A stretch of DNA of 64,000 bases. Source: Inhella crocodyli. GTDB taxonomy: Bacteria > Pseudomonadota > Gammaproteobacteria > Burkholderiales > Burkholderiaceae_C. Each line of letters opens with the position of its first letter. Position 1 is the stretch's first letter. A program made the translations under genes and the position numbers. Of the stretch, positions 34,518 to 45,090 are shown in pieces. The DNA lies in NCBI RefSeq assembly GCF_004004565.1, contig NZ_SACM01000001.1:1116001-1180000 (forward strand). The letters are read 5' to 3'. The notes under the pieces were generated by a model that worked only from the letters and a program-made list of their open reading frames with translations, was not told the origin of the DNA and searched no databases.

Positions 34518-35921
34518 ATGAGCGCCTCTTTCGACAGCCTGCCCCTCTCCGCCGCCCAGCGCGCCAACCTGGCGCAATTGGGCTATGCGGCCATGACGCC
34601 GATCCAAGCCGCCAGCCTGCCCTTGGCCCTGGCGGGCCACGACGTGCTGGGCGAGGCGCAAACCGGTTCGGGCAAGACGGCGGCGTTCTCGCTGGCCCTG
34701 TTGCACAAGCTCGACCCGGGCCAGAACCAGGTGCAGGCCCTGGTGCTGTGCCCCACCCGGGAACTGGCCGAGCAGGTCACCCAGGAAATCCGCCGGCTGG
34801 CCCGCGCCGCCGACAACGTCAAGGTGCTCACGCTCTGCGGCGGCAGCCCGATGAAGCCGCAGATGGAGAGCCTGGGCTTCGGCGCGCACGTCGCGGTGGG
34901 CACACCCGGGCGTGTGCTGGACCACCTGGAGCGCGGCAGCCTGGACCTGGCGGGCTTGCAGACCTTGGTGCTCGACGAGGCCGACCGGATGCTGGACATG
35001 GGCTTCTTGGACGACATCAAGCGCATCGCCGCCCGCGGCCCGCGCACGCGGCAAACCCTGCTGTTCTCCGCCACCTTTCCGGAGGGCGTGACCGAGATCG
35101 CGGCCAAGTTCATGCGCACACCACGCGAGGTCAAGCTCGCCCCGGCCGCCCAGGGTGCGCCGGCGGGCATTGAGCAGTGGGCCTTCGAGGTGGGCGAGGC
35201 CGAACGCCTGGACGCCGTGCCCCACCTGCTGCGCGCCTGGCGGCCCGCGTCGACCATCGCCTTTTGCAACACCAAGGCCCAGTGCCGCGACCTGTGCGAG
35301 GTGCTGAACGCCCAAGGCTTCGTGGCCCTGGCCTTGCACGGCGACTTGGAGCAGCGCGACCGCGACCAGGTGCTGATCCAGTTCGCCAACCGCAGTGCCT
35401 CGGTCCTGGTGGCCACCGACGTGGCGGCCCGCGGCTTGGACATCGCGCAGCTGGCCTGCGTGATCAACGTCGAGGTCAGTGCCGACGCCGAAAGCCATGT
35501 GCACCGCATCGGCCGCACCGGCCGGGCTGGCGAAAAGGGGCTGGCCCTCACCCTGGCCAGCATGGACGAGATGGGGCGCGTGGGCCGCATCGAGCAGCTG
35601 ATGGGCGCCGAGTTCCGATGGCGCGCGCTGGCCGACTTGCGCGACGCGCCGGGCGGCCCCTTGCGGCCTCCCATGGACACCCTGCAAATCTTGGGCGGGC
35701 GCAAAGAGAAGCTGCGCCCGGGCGACATCTTGGGCGCGCTGACCGGCGAGGCCGGCTTCCAGGCCGAGCAGGTGGGCAAGATCAACGTGACCGATTTCCA
35801 CAGCTACGTGGCCGTGTCGCGCGACATCGCGCACGAGGCGGTGCGGCGGCTCTCCCTGGGCAAGCTCAAAGGCCGCAAGGTCAAGGTCCGCCGGCTGGCG
35901 GACCTGAGCGAGCGCGACTGA
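34518..35921 (+). CDS. dbpA: ATP-dependent RNA helicase DbpA
   Basis: 467 residues: DEAD-box core ([58 protein letters not shown]) and a C-terminal RNA-recognition-type domain ([20 protein letters not shown]) that recognises hairpin 92 of 23S rRNA in the family. Functions in large-subunit assembly. ATG at 34518. The stop is in a perfect palindrome shared with ntrC. Confidence 0.95.
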   Translation: MSASFDSLPLSAAQRANLAQLGYAAMTPIQAASLPLALAGHDVLGEAQTGSGKTAAFSLALLHKLDPGQNQVQALVLCPTRELAEQVTQEIRRLARAADNVKVLTLCGGSPMKPQMESLGFGAHVAVGTPGRVLDHLERGSLDLAGLQTLVLDEADRMLDMGFLDDIKRIAARGPRTRQTLLFSATFPEGVTEIAAKFMRTPREVKLAPAAQGAPAGIEQWAFEVGEAERLDAVPHLLRAWRPASTIAFCNTKAQCRDLCEVLNAQGFVALALHGDLEQRDRDQVLIQFANRSASVLVATDVAARGLDIAQLACVINVEVSADAESHVHRIGRTGRAGEKGLALTLASMDEMGRVGRIEQLMGAEFRWRALADLRDAPGGPLRPPMDTLQILGGRKEKLRPGDILGALTGEAGFQAEQVGKINVTDFHSYVAVSRDIAHEAVRRLSLGKLKGRKVKVRRLADLSERD

Positions 35922-35930
35922 GCCCGGGGC

Positions 35931-35938
<8 letters not shown>
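35914..35938. repeat. Perfect 25-bp palindrome over the dbpA and ntrC stops
   Basis: GCGACTGAGCCC-G-GGGCTCAGTCGC, 12-bp arms. The left arm contains the dbpA TGA and the right arm the ntrC stop on the other strand. It can form a hairpin at the end of both mRNAs. No T-run, so it would not act as a normal intrinsic terminator. Confidence 0.9.
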
Positions 35939-37421
<1,483 letters not shown>

Positions 37422-37428
37422 GGCGGGC

Positions 37429-38496
37429 TCAAGGTAGGGGCAGCGTGATGCGGAAACTCGTCCGGCCCGCGGCGCTTTCGCAATCGATCAGGCCTTGGTG
37501 CGCCTGCACGATGGTTTGCGCCAGGTGCAGCCCCAAGCCCGTGCCGCCCTCCCGCCCACTGACCAAGGGCAGAAAGATCCGGTCACGGAGCTCGGGAGGC
37601 ACCCCCGGTCCGTTGTCTTCGATATGCAACTCCAGTGCCAGCTTCCAGCGCTGCTTGCCCAGCGTGACCTGGCGGGCCACCCGGGTGCGGAAGGTGATGA
37701 CGGCTTCCTCGCCCGCGTCCATCTGCGGCTGCATGACCTGGGCCGCGTTCTGCGCGATGTTCAACGCGGCCTGGATCAGCTGTTCGCGGTCGCCCCGGAA
37801 GTCGGGCAGGGAGATGTCGTAGTCGCGGCGCACGGTCAGGCCCTTCGGGTACTCGACCAAGAGCAAGGATCGGACGCGTTCGCACACCTCGTGGATGTTC
37901 ACATCGCTGACCTCCGGGGCATGGCGGTGGGGCGCCAGCAGCCGGTCGACCAGCAGTTGGAGGCGGTCGGCCTCGTGCACGATCACGTCGGTGTACTCGG
38001 TCAGACCGCTGTCGCTCCCCAGCTCCAGGGCCAGCAACTGGGCCGCCCCACGCAGCCCGCCCAGCGGGTTCTTGATCTCGTGCGCCAGGTTGCGGATCAG
38101 GTCCTTGCTCGAGCGCACCTGGTCCAAGCTGCGCTCTTCGCGCTCTTGGCGGGTTTGCTGGGTGGCCTCGATCATCTCGACCAGCAGCTCGTCGGCCGCG
38201 TCGCCCGCCGACACCAGCACCTGCACCTGCAAGGGCTCGTCGTGCGGCGCGCGGTGCAGCACGGCCTCGAAGCGCGAGGCGGCCACCCGGTTCTGGTGCA
38301 CGGCTTGCAGGGAGTCGCGAAGTTGGTCGGCCTCGAGCACCCAATCGAACAGCGATTGGCGCTGCGCGCTGCGCCGTGACAGGCGCATTTGGTCCTCGAA
38401 CGCGGCGTTGGCGAAGCAAACCGCACCATGGGGGCGCACGACCAGCACCAAAGTGGTGAGGAGGTCGAAGGCCGCCCAACGATCGGGCGCCGCCAT
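37429..38496 (-). CDS. ntrB: Nitrogen regulation sensor kinase NR(II)
   Basis: 355 residues: PAS-like sensor, then HisKA with HEIKNPLGGLRGAAQLL (His139) and a GHKL ATPase domain (NIAQNAAQVM, DNGPGVP, GGTGLGLHLA). It phosphorylates and dephosphorylates NtrC under PII control. ATG at 38496; an in-frame TTG at 38505 overlaps the stop of the upstream gene. Only 7 bp separate it from ntrC. Confidence 0.95.
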   Translation of the reverse strand: MAAPDRWAAFDLLTTLVLVVRPHGAVCFANAAFEDQMRLSRRSAQRQSLFDWVLEADQLRDSLQAVHQNRVAASRFEAVLHRAPHDEPLQVQVLVSAGDAADELLVEMIEATQQTRQEREERSLDQVRSSKDLIRNLAHEIKNPLGGLRGAAQLLALELGSDSGLTEYTDVIVHEADRLQLLVDRLLAPHRHAPEVSDVNIHEVCERVRSLLLVEYPKGLTVRRDYDISLPDFRGDREQLIQAALNIAQNAAQVMQPQMDAGEEAVITFRTRVARQVTLGKQRWKLALELHIEDNGPGVPPELRDRIFLPLVSGREGGTGLGLHLAQTIVQAHQGLIDCESAAGRTSFRITLPLP

Positions 38497-38501
38497 GGTC
38501 G

Positions 38502-38996
38502 TCAATTCAGCTTGGCCAACTCGCGCTTGAGCGCGGCGACGTCGGCCTCTTGGCGGCTGATCGCGGCCTTGAGCTCGGCCACGCGCTCCTGGTACTTGGC
38601 GAAATTGCGTTCGTCACCCCGGCGCTCGGGCTCGCCGTTGTTGTACTCGGCCCGGGCCGCGGCCAAGCGGGCCTCGGCGTCGCGCAACTCGGCGCTGAGC
38701 ACCGCCCGGCGGTCGCTGTCGCGGGCACGCTGCAGGTCGCGCTCCACCTTGCTGCCCTCGTTGGCCACCGGCACGGCGGCGGCGGGCGCTGGCGCCTTGG
38801 GCCGGGGCGCCTGCACCACGCTAACGGGCGCGCCTTCGATCGACTTGCAGCCCTTCTCTGCCGCTTCCTTGGCCGTGAGGGCGTCGGTGTAAAGCACCGG
38901 TGGACCGGGGCAGCGGTACACCACGTTCTGGGCCGCGGCCAGCGTGGGCACGGCCAGCAGCGTCAGCAGCGTCAGCTCGAACAAGCGTCGGGTCAT
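38502..38996 (-). CDS. DUF4124-containing secreted coiled-coil protein
   Basis: 164 residues. Signal peptide (LTLLTLLAVPTLAAAQ), a short DUF4124-like module (VVYRCPGPPVLYTDALTAKEAAEKGC, two Cys that may pair), a Pro/Ala linker, then a long charged coiled coil (RRAVLSAELRDAEARLAAARA). It sits between glnA and ntrB and its stop meets the ntrB start. Function unknown. Its place in the nitrogen operon is conserved-looking but has no obvious metabolic meaning. Confidence 0.85.
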   Translation of the reverse strand: MTRRLFELTLLTLLAVPTLAAAQNVVYRCPGPPVLYTDALTAKEAAEKGCKSIEGAPVSVVQAPRPKAPAPAAAVPVANEGSKVERDLQRARDSDRRAVLSAELRDAEARLAAARAEYNNGEPERRGDERNFAKYQERVAELKAAISRQEADVAALKRELAKLN

Positions 38997-39040
38997 GGGC
39001 AAGGCGCAAAAGCAAAGACGCGCCCATTGTGGCGCGCGCG

Positions 39041-39073
39041 GGAAAAAGAAAGGGGCGCCCGAGCGCCCCTTTC
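39041..39073 (-). terminator. Intrinsic terminator after glnA
   Basis: On the minus strand a 10-bp stem (AAAGGGGCGC/GCGCCCCTTT, loop TCGG; 39049-39072) is followed by a T-rich run (CTTTTTCCC). It would end glnA transcripts before the DUF4124-ntrBC genes. Confidence 0.85.
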
Positions 39074-39094
39074 GCGATGCTGCATCCCGGAGGA

Positions 39095-40510
39095 TTACAG
39101 CGAGTAGTACATGTCGAACTCGATGGGATGCGGCACTTGGCGGAAGCGGGTCACTTCTTGCATCTTCAACTCGATGTAGGCATCGAGGTAAGCGTCGGTG
39201 AACACGCCGCCCTTGGTCAAGAACGCGCGGTCCTTGTCCAAGTACTCCAGCGCCTGGTCGAGGCTGTGGCAGACGGTCGGGATCTTCGCGTCTTCCTCGG
39301 GCGGCAGGTGGTACAGATCCTTCGTGGCGGCTTCGCCCGGATGGATCTTGTTTTCCACGCCGTCCAGGCCGGCCATCATCAGCGCCGAGAAGCACAGGTA
39401 GGGGTTGGCCAGAGGATCGGGGAAGCGTGCCTCGATGCGGCGGCCCTTCGGGTTCGCCACGAACGGGATGCGGATCGAGGCCGAGCGGTTGCGGGCCGAG
39501 TAAGCCAGCTTCACCGGGGCTTCGAAGCCAGGCACCAGGCGCTTGTAGCTGTTGGTGCCGGGGTTCGTGATGGCGTTGAGCGCGCGGGCGTGCTTGATGA
39601 TGCCGCCGATGTAGTACAGCGCGAACTCGCTCAGGCCGCCGTAGCCGTCGCCAGCGAACAGGTTCTTGCCGTCCTTCCAGATCGACTGGTGCACGTGCAT
39701 GCCGCTGCCGTTGTCGCCAGCCATGGGCTTGGGCATGAAGGTGGCGGTCTTGCCGTAGGCGTGGGCCACGTTGTGGATCACGTACTTCTGCAGTTGCAGC
39801 CAGTCGGCGCGTTGCACCAGGGTGCTGAACTTGGTGCCGATTTCGTTCTGGCCGGCGCCCGCCACTTCGTGGTGGTGCACTTCAACCGGGATGCCCAGGC
39901 TTTCCAGGATCAGGCACATCTCGCTGCGCATGTCCTGGAAGCTGTCGACCGGGGGCACGGGGAAGTAGCCGCCCTTGACGGTCGGGCGGTGGCCCATGTT
40001 GCCGCCTTCGGTGGCATTGCCGGTCATCCACGAGGCTTCGTCGGAGTCGATCTTGACGAAGCTGCCCGACATGTCGCTGGCCCAGCGGATGCCGTCGAAG
40101 ATGAAGAATTCGGGCTCCGGACCGAAGAAGGCGGTGTCGCCCAGGCCGCTGCTCTTCAGGTAAGCCTCGGCGCGCTTGGCCAAGCTGCGGGGGTCGCGCT
40201 CGTAGGCCTTGCCGTCGCCCGGCTCGATCACGTCGCAGGTCAGGAACAGGGTCGGCTCTTCGTAGAACGGGTCGATGTTGGCCGTGGCCGGGTCCGGCAT
40301 CAGCAGCATGTCCGACGCTTCGATGCCCTTCCAGCCGGCGATCGACGAGCCGTCGAACGCGTGGCCGCTGACAAACTTGTCTTCGTCAAAGTGCGACACG
40401 GGCACGCTGACGTGCTGCTCCTTGCCACGGGTATCGGTGAAGCGGAAGTCGACGAACTTGACTTCGTTCTCCTTCACCAGCTTCATCACGTCGGCAACGG
40501 TCTTGGCCAT
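39095..40510 (-). CDS. glnA: Glutamine synthetase type I
   Basis: 471 residues, the normal GSI length. Makes glutamine from glutamate and ammonia. Features: start [65 protein letters not shown], and the adenylylation loop with Tyr in [10 protein letters not shown] near residue 398. GGAG precedes the ATG. Preceded by a -24/-12 promoter and two NtrC-type sites. Confidence 0.98.
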   Translation of the reverse strand: MAKTVADVMKLVKENEVKFVDFRFTDTRGKEQHVSVPVSHFDEDKFVSGHAFDGSSIAGWKGIEASDMLLMPDPATANIDPFYEEPTLFLTCDVIEPGDGKAYERDPRSLAKRAEAYLKSSGLGDTAFFGPEPEFFIFDGIRWASDMSGSFVKIDSDEASWMTGNATEGGNMGHRPTVKGGYFPVPPVDSFQDMRSEMCLILESLGIPVEVHHHEVAGAGQNEIGTKFSTLVQRADWLQLQKYVIHNVAHAYGKTATFMPKPMAGDNGSGMHVHQSIWKDGKNLFAGDGYGGLSEFALYYIGGIIKHARALNAITNPGTNSYKRLVPGFEAPVKLAYSARNRSASIRIPFVANPKGRRIEARFPDPLANPYLCFSALMMAGLDGVENKIHPGEAATKDLYHLPPEEDAKIPTVCHSLDQALEYLDKDRAFLTKGGVFTDAYLDAYIELKMQEVTRFRQVPHPIEFDMYYSL

Positions 40511-40582
40511 CCAAAGCTCCAAACGGTACGGGGTTGAAATTGAAAGTCAGGCGCGCAGCCGGCGCCCGATGTCTCAGGGGTA

Positions 40583-40598
40583 TGCAGCAACTGTGCCA
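40583..40598 (-). promoter_or_regulatory. Sigma-54 promoter of glnA
   Basis: On the minus strand TGGCACAGTTGCTGCA matches the TGGCACGN4TTGCW pattern except C for T at the first T and A for G after TGGCAC. GG-to-GC spacing is exact. Start of transcription is expected near 40572, leaving a ~62-nt leader. Confidence 0.85.
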
Positions 40599-40676
40599 AG
40601 CAGGCCCAGCGCCGCGCTCCCAGGGCGGGCCCATGATACGGGGCCCGGGTATTCCCGAGAATGGGGCATCGCACCG

Positions 40677-41480
40677 TCAACGCACCAGTTCGGTGCGAAT
40701 GACAGCACCGAGTTGGTGCAACCCTGTGCGCAACGCGGCCAGAGCCGCTTGGCGTTGGGCGTCGTCGGCGCCGGCCTTGACGCCGAGCTCCACGCACTTG
40801 CCCCAAGTTGGGTGGTCTTCACTGGGCAAGCTGAAGACCTTGATGCCGACAAACGAAGCCTCGATGGCCTCCATCAGGGGCGAGAGCTGCGCCTCGAACG
40901 CGCCTTGCAAGACCACCGAGCGCTCGCGCACCGCCATGGGGCGCGGCCGCAGCCCGTACTCGGTCTCCAGCACCCAGGCCATCATGGGGTGGGCCATGAC
41001 GGGAAAGCCGGGCACGAAGTGCACGCGGCCTAGGCTGAAACCGGCGATGCGGTTGTAGGGGTTGGGGATGAGGCGCGCGCCCGCGGGCAACACGCCCATT
41101 TCCAGGCGGCGCAGCATGTCCGGCTGCTCGGGCGCGGGCGGCGGCAAGCCCTTGTCGACGGCCATCTCGCGCGCACGCTGCCAGATCAGGGCCTGCGCCT
41201 CGGCGTGGGCTTGCAGCGGCACCCCCGCGGCCAGGGCCGCCGCCTGCCGGGTGTGGTCGTCGGGCGTGGCGCCGATGCCCCCGCAAGCGAACACCACGTC
41301 GCCACTGGCCCAGGCCTGACGCAAGGCCGAGGCCTGGGCGGCGCGGTCGTCGCGCACGTAGCGCGCCCAGGCCAGCTCCTCGCCCCGCTCGGCCAGCAGT
41401 TCGATGAGCTTGGGCGCATGGGCGTCCTGGCGCTTGCCGGACAAAAGCTCGTCGCCAAAAACGATCAAACCGAAGGGCAT
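40677..41480 (-). CDS. Molybdopterin-binding / CinA N-terminal-like protein
   Basis: 267 residues with the MoCF-type fold: FGDELLSGKRQDAHAPKL, FACGGIGATPDDHTRQAAA, NPYNRIAGFSLGRVHFVPGFP. Related to the N-terminal domain of CinA (competence/damage-inducible); the nicotinamide-nucleotide amidase domain is absent. The last codons overlap two NtrC-type sites for glnA. Start at 41480 (MPFGLIVFGDE). Cellular role unclear. Confidence 0.88.
   Translation of the reverse strand: MPFGLIVFGDELLSGKRQDAHAPKLIELLAERGEELAWARYVRDDRAAQASALRQAWASGDVVFACGGIGATPDDHTRQAAALAAGVPLQAHAEAQALIWQRAREMAVDKGLPPPAPEQPDMLRRLEMGVLPAGARLIPNPYNRIAGFSLGRVHFVPGFPVMAHPMMAWVLETEYGLRPRPMAVRERSVVLQGAFEAQLSPLMEAIEASFVGIKVFSLPSEDHPTWGKCVELGVKAGADDAQRQAALAALRTGLHQLGAVIRTELVR
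40682..40696. promoter_or_regulatory. NtrC-binding site 1 upstream of glnA
   Basis: GCACC-AGTTC-GGTGC, a perfect dyad matching the NtrC consensus GCAC-N7-GTGC. Its centre is ~117 bp upstream of the predicted glnA start. It lies within the last codons of the CinA-like gene. Confidence 0.88.
40705..40719. promoter_or_regulatory. NtrC-binding site 2 upstream of glnA
   Basis: GCACC-GAGTT-GGTGC, a second perfect dyad. Its centre is 23 bp (about two helical turns) from site 1, at ~-140. The paired arrangement matches classical glnA enhancers that allow cooperative NtrC binding. Confidence 0.88.
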
Positions 41481-41494
41481 GGGAGGTCCTTGAA

Positions 41495-42364
41495 CTACAG
41501 AGGTGGCAAGGCCTGATCGATCGGCGCCGGCGTGACCGTCCCGTCGATGACGCTGCCCTGGGAACGCAACTGCTGCAGGGCGGCCAGTGCGTAATGCGCG
41601 AACCACAGCGCTGCCAACGCAAACACCAGCATGTACAACCAAATGGCAATGGGCAGCAGCAGGGGAGCCAACACCAAGCTCATCGCGCCAAACGCAAAGA
41701 TCAAGGTGGGCGCAGCACCGAGGTAACCGCTGACGACGCCGATGGCCAACAGCGGCCAGCGGTGCTGGCGCAACAAGGCCCTGCGTTCGTCCGCGCTGGC
41801 GTGTTCGGCCAGCACGTCATAGCAAAACACGCGGTAGCTGAGCCAGCCCCAAATCAGCGGCGGCACGACCAAGGCCACCGGCGGAATCAGCCAAAAGGGC
41901 ATGGTCAGCAACAGCACCAGCAAGGCCAAGGCCGTGGAGCCCAAGGACCAGGCCAGGCCACCGACCAAGGACCCCCCTTCTCGTCGCGCCAAAGTCGGGA
42001 AGCGGCGCTCGGCCACCAGCCGGGTCAGCGAGGGCGTCATCAAGGCCGCCACCAGCAGCAGGCTCAACGCCATGATCAACGGAAGCGCCAGGGCGACCAC
42101 CAGCAGCGGCGCCAACACACTGCGCAGTCCGCTCAGGCCAAACACGTCCAACCACTTGAGCAGGGTGTCGACGATCAGCCAGCTCTCCATCTGGGCACGC
42201 ACGGCCGTGACCGCCGGCTCCCAGAAGAACCAGGCCATGCCAAAGCTCACGGCCACGGCCAAGGCCAAGGGCAAGAGCGACCAACCGATGACCCGCGGGT
42301 GCAGGCAGTAGGCCGCGGCACGCCAGCCGGCGTCCAGCACCTGGGTCGCCGCGCGCGAGTTCAT
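41495..42364 (-). CDS. EI24 domain membrane protein (CysZ-like)
   Basis: 289-residue integral membrane protein with several long hydrophobic stretches (e.g. GWSLLPLALAVAVSFGMAWF). It matches the EI24/CysZ group, whose E. coli member takes part in sulfate uptake, but sequence alone does not establish sulfate transport. The segment WGWLSYRVFCYDVLAEHASADERR is characteristic. First codons overlap the stop of the desaturase gene (ATGA), so it is the last gene of a coupled minus-strand operon. Confidence 0.85.
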   Translation of the reverse strand: MNSRAATQVLDAGWRAAAYCLHPRVIGWSLLPLALAVAVSFGMAWFFWEPAVTAVRAQMESWLIVDTLLKWLDVFGLSGLRSVLAPLLVVALALPLIMALSLLLVAALMTPSLTRLVAERRFPTLARREGGSLVGGLAWSLGSTALALLVLLLTMPFWLIPPVALVVPPLIWGWLSYRVFCYDVLAEHASADERRALLRQHRWPLLAIGVVSGYLGAAPTLIFAFGAMSLVLAPLLLPIAIWLYMLVFALAALWFAHYALAALQQLRSQGSVIDGTVTPAPIDQALPPL

Positions 42365-43308
42365 CGGACTTTTAATGCCTGCCATAGACGTTGCATCCCC
42401 AGGCGCTGCTGCACCCAAAAGCCGGCGCCGTAATCGCGCCCTTGGAGTTGATCGCGGATGCCCGTGGGCTGCAGCGCGGCATCGAACACGGCGGTGCCGA
42501 ACAGCCGGTCCCACCAGGGGAACAGCACCCCCAGGTTGTGACCACCCAGGCTGCCGGGGCCGCGCGACTCATGCCCCAGGCCGATGGCATGGTGCACGCG
42601 GTGGAAGTGCGGGCTGACCAGCCAGCGCTCGAGCGGTCCAAAGCGCAAGCGCACGTTGGCGTGCTGCAGGCTCTCCAGCAGCTGCGTCAGCAGCACGATG
42701 CCCATGAACTGCGCCGGCTCGGTGCCCAGCACCAGGGCCACCAAGGCGAACACCGCCGCCACGATCAGGTCGTCCAGCAGGTGGTTGCGGCTGTCACTCC
42801 ACTTGCCCATCTGGCGCTGGCTGTGGTGCAAGGCGTGCAGGGCCCACCACCAGCGCCACGCATGCTGCGCGCGGTGCAGGCCGTAGCCCACAGCGTCAAA
42901 GACCACCAGGTACAGCAGGAAGGACACCCAGCCGCGGTCCGTGATGCCCGGCCACAGGGCGTCCAGGTGCCAGGGCTGCCAGCCCAACAAGCGCCCTTGG
43001 GCGGCCAGGGCATCGACCAGCGGATCGAGGGTGAAGAACAGCCCCAGCCGGAACAATCCCAGTCGGTGGATCAAGGTGTACAGCGCGTCGACGCGAACCG
43101 CCGCCCGGTCGGTCACCGCCTCGACCGGCCGCCAGCGCTCCAAGGCCCCGAACACCAGGGCGATGAACAGCAACTGCGCCACGCCGGCCACCAGCCAGCC
43201 CGCCCCCTCGAAGGCCTCGGGCGACTGCGACGCCAAGCCGAGCGCCTGCACCAGGGGCTGGAACAGGTGCTCGAAGACCCACTGCTGGGCTTGGTCGAAG
43301 GCTTGCAT
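42361..43308 (-). CDS. Sterol desaturase / fatty acid hydroxylase family protein
   Basis: 315-residue membrane di-iron oxygenase. The histidine clusters are visible: HRAQH, HALHHSQ, HFHRVHHA and the HxH pattern near SRNHLLDD. The fold has several helices. The family oxidises fatty acids or sterol-like lipids; substrate unknown. Start ATG at 43308 shares one base with the upstream deacetylase stop (TGATG), so translation is coupled. Confidence 0.88.
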   Translation of the reverse strand: MQAFDQAQQWVFEHLFQPLVQALGLASQSPEAFEGAGWLVAGVAQLLFIALVFGALERWRPVEAVTDRAAVRVDALYTLIHRLGLFRLGLFFTLDPLVDALAAQGRLLGWQPWHLDALWPGITDRGWVSFLLYLVVFDAVGYGLHRAQHAWRWWWALHALHHSQRQMGKWSDSRNHLLDDLIVAAVFALVALVLGTEPAQFMGIVLLTQLLESLQHANVRLRFGPLERWLVSPHFHRVHHAIGLGHESRGPGSLGGHNLGVLFPWWDRLFGTAVFDAALQPTGIRDQLQGRDYGAGFWVQQRLGMQRLWQALKVR

Positions 43309-44075
43309 CACGGGGCGGTCAGGGCGGGGCCAAAGCGGGGATGTTCGCGCAGCGGCGCGAAGCACAGGCCACGCGCCTTGAGGCCCTGGACCAAGGGCTT
43401 CAACACGCTCGGCGCCCAGGGGTCACGCCGGCTCCAGATGCCCAGGTGCGCCAGCAGCACGTCGCCTTCGCGCACGCGGCGCAGCGCCTGGTCCAGCAGC
43501 ATGGCGTTGGGGTGACTCTCGCTCGGCAACTCGTCGCCCAGGAAGCCGGCCGGCGTCCACCCGACGTGCGTGTAGCCGCAGGCCTGCGCCGCGGCCAACA
43601 AACGCGGCGAGGTTTTGCCGCCGGGGGCGCGGAACACGCGTCCCATGCGGCGCCCGGTCATGGCCTCGAAGCGTTCGGCACTGCGCTTCAACTCGGTGCA
43701 GTACTCCGCGGCATCGAGGGTCCGGAAGCGGGGCACTTGGCGACCGGCTTGGGTCTTGAAGCGCATGCGGCCATCGGGCAAATCGGCCACCCAAATGTCG
43801 TGCGCCCACGTGTGGCTGCCAAAGTCGTGGCCCTGGCTCGCCAGACGGCGCCACCAGGGCGCCCAGCGCTCGTCCAGGCTGCTGCCCCCGTCTTGCGTGG
43901 GCTCGTCGGCCAAAAAAAAGGTGGCGCTGACGCCCTCCTCTTGCAGCACCTGGGCCACCAGGGGGGCCACGCCCATGTGACCGGTGTCGAACGTCAGGTA
44001 GACCGGCCGCTGGCACGCCGCGTGGGCCGTGGCCATGCCCACGACCGCGACCAGCGCTGCCAGCGCCCGTCTCAT
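43308..44075 (-). CDS. Polysaccharide deacetylase family protein (NodB-like)
   Basis: 255 residues with a signal peptide (MRRALAALVAVVGMATAHA). NodB fold: motif 1 YLTFDTGHMG, motif 2 SHTWAHD, motif 3 RAPGGKTSP, motif 5 LLAHLG. Motif 1 usually reads TFDDG; here the second Asp (metal ligand) is replaced by Thr, so activity or metal use may differ. ATGA-overlaps the beta-propeller gene. Presumably exported and acting on acetylated sugars. Confidence 0.85.
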   Translation of the reverse strand: MRRALAALVAVVGMATAHAACQRPVYLTFDTGHMGVAPLVAQVLQEEGVSATFFLADEPTQDGGSSLDERWAPWWRRLASQGHDFGSHTWAHDIWVADLPDGRMRFKTQAGRQVPRFRTLDAAEYCTELKRSAERFEAMTGRRMGRVFRAPGGKTSPRLLAAAQACGYTHVGWTPAGFLGDELPSESHPNAMLLDQALRRVREGDVLLAHLGIWSRRDPWAPSVLKPLVQGLKARGLCFAPLREHPRFGPALTAP

Positions 44076-45058
44076 CGCCGGCTGACGTGGTCCAAGGTCC
44101 AGACGCCGTGCGGCGAGCGTCCGACGTTGACCTGGCGCACGACCTTGCGCTGCGCCATGTCGATGACCGTGAGCTTGCGCGCCCAGCGGCTGGTGACGAG
44201 CAGGGTGTTGCCGTCGCCCAGCACCTCCATGTCGTCCGGGCCCCCGGGGGCGGGGTACTCGGCCACGATCTTCCAGTCGATGAAGTCCAGGCGGCTGATG
44301 GTGTTGCCCGCGCGGTTGCTCACCAACACGTGACGGCCGTCGCCCACGGCCCGGAAGCTGTGGGCCCCCTGCCCGGTGAAGAAGCGGCCGGCGAACTTCG
44401 GGGGCTGGCCACCGTTGAGCGCCCACACCTGCACCATGCGATCGCCCGTCAAGCCCACCATCAGGTGGCGCTGGTCGGGCGTCAGGTACACGTCGGCCGG
44501 CGTTTTGCCGATGGGCACCTTCCAGGCCACGGCCTGCGTGGACAGGTCGATGGCCATCAACTCGTCGCTGTCCTGCATGCTGACGTAGGCGTAGCGGCTC
44601 TGGTCGTCGATCCACAGGTGGCTGGGCGTCTTGCCGCTGGGAATGCGCTTGACCAACTCCAGCGGCTGGGGCGCCTGGGCCCCGTGCCAGCGGTACAGGT
44701 CCACGTGGTCCAGGCGGTTGGCCGCCGTGATGAACCACTTCATGTCGGGCGAGAAGCGCAGGTGGTACGGATCCACGATGCCGCTCACCGTGCGCAGCAC
44801 CTGGGCCGTGCGGGGGTCGATGAAGGTCAGCGAATCGCTGCGCGCGTTGGCCACGATGAGGTGCTTGTCATCGGGCGCCAGGTACAGGTGGTGAGGCTCC
44901 TTGCCCGTGGCAATTCGCTCTCGTTCCGACCACGTGGCCGGGTCGATCACCGACACCGACGCGTCCAACGAGTTCAGCACGAACACGGGGCTGCCCGTGG
45001 CGGCCACCGCTTGAAATGCCGCGATCACGCCCGCGGCCAGCCCCATCGTCCAACGCAT
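44072..45058 (-). CDS. YVTN-type beta-propeller protein, exported
   Basis: 328 residues. Signal peptide from MRWTMGLAAGVIAAFQAVAA, then about seven repeats of the pattern VLNSLDASVSVIDPATW, IVANARSDSLTFIDPRT, AYVSMQDSDELMAIDLST, with HLYLAPDDKHLIV-type strands. Such periplasmic propellers bind partners or ligands; no enzymatic residues stand out. It is the first gene in the coupled operon propeller-deacetylase-hydroxylase-EI24. Confidence 0.83.
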   Translation of the reverse strand: MRWTMGLAAGVIAAFQAVAATGSPVFVLNSLDASVSVIDPATWSERERIATGKEPHHLYLAPDDKHLIVANARSDSLTFIDPRTAQVLRTVSGIVDPYHLRFSPDMKWFITAANRLDHVDLYRWHGAQAPQPLELVKRIPSGKTPSHLWIDDQSRYAYVSMQDSDELMAIDLSTQAVAWKVPIGKTPADVYLTPDQRHLMVGLTGDRMVQVWALNGGQPPKFAGRFFTGQGAHSFRAVGDGRHVLVSNRAGNTISRLDFIDWKIVAEYPAPGGPDDMEVLGDGNTLLVTSRWARKLTVIDMAQRKVVRQVNVGRSPHGVWTLDHVSRR

Positions 45059-45090
45059 ATGCGGGGCCGCTGGGGCCCCTCCTTGAAGTG

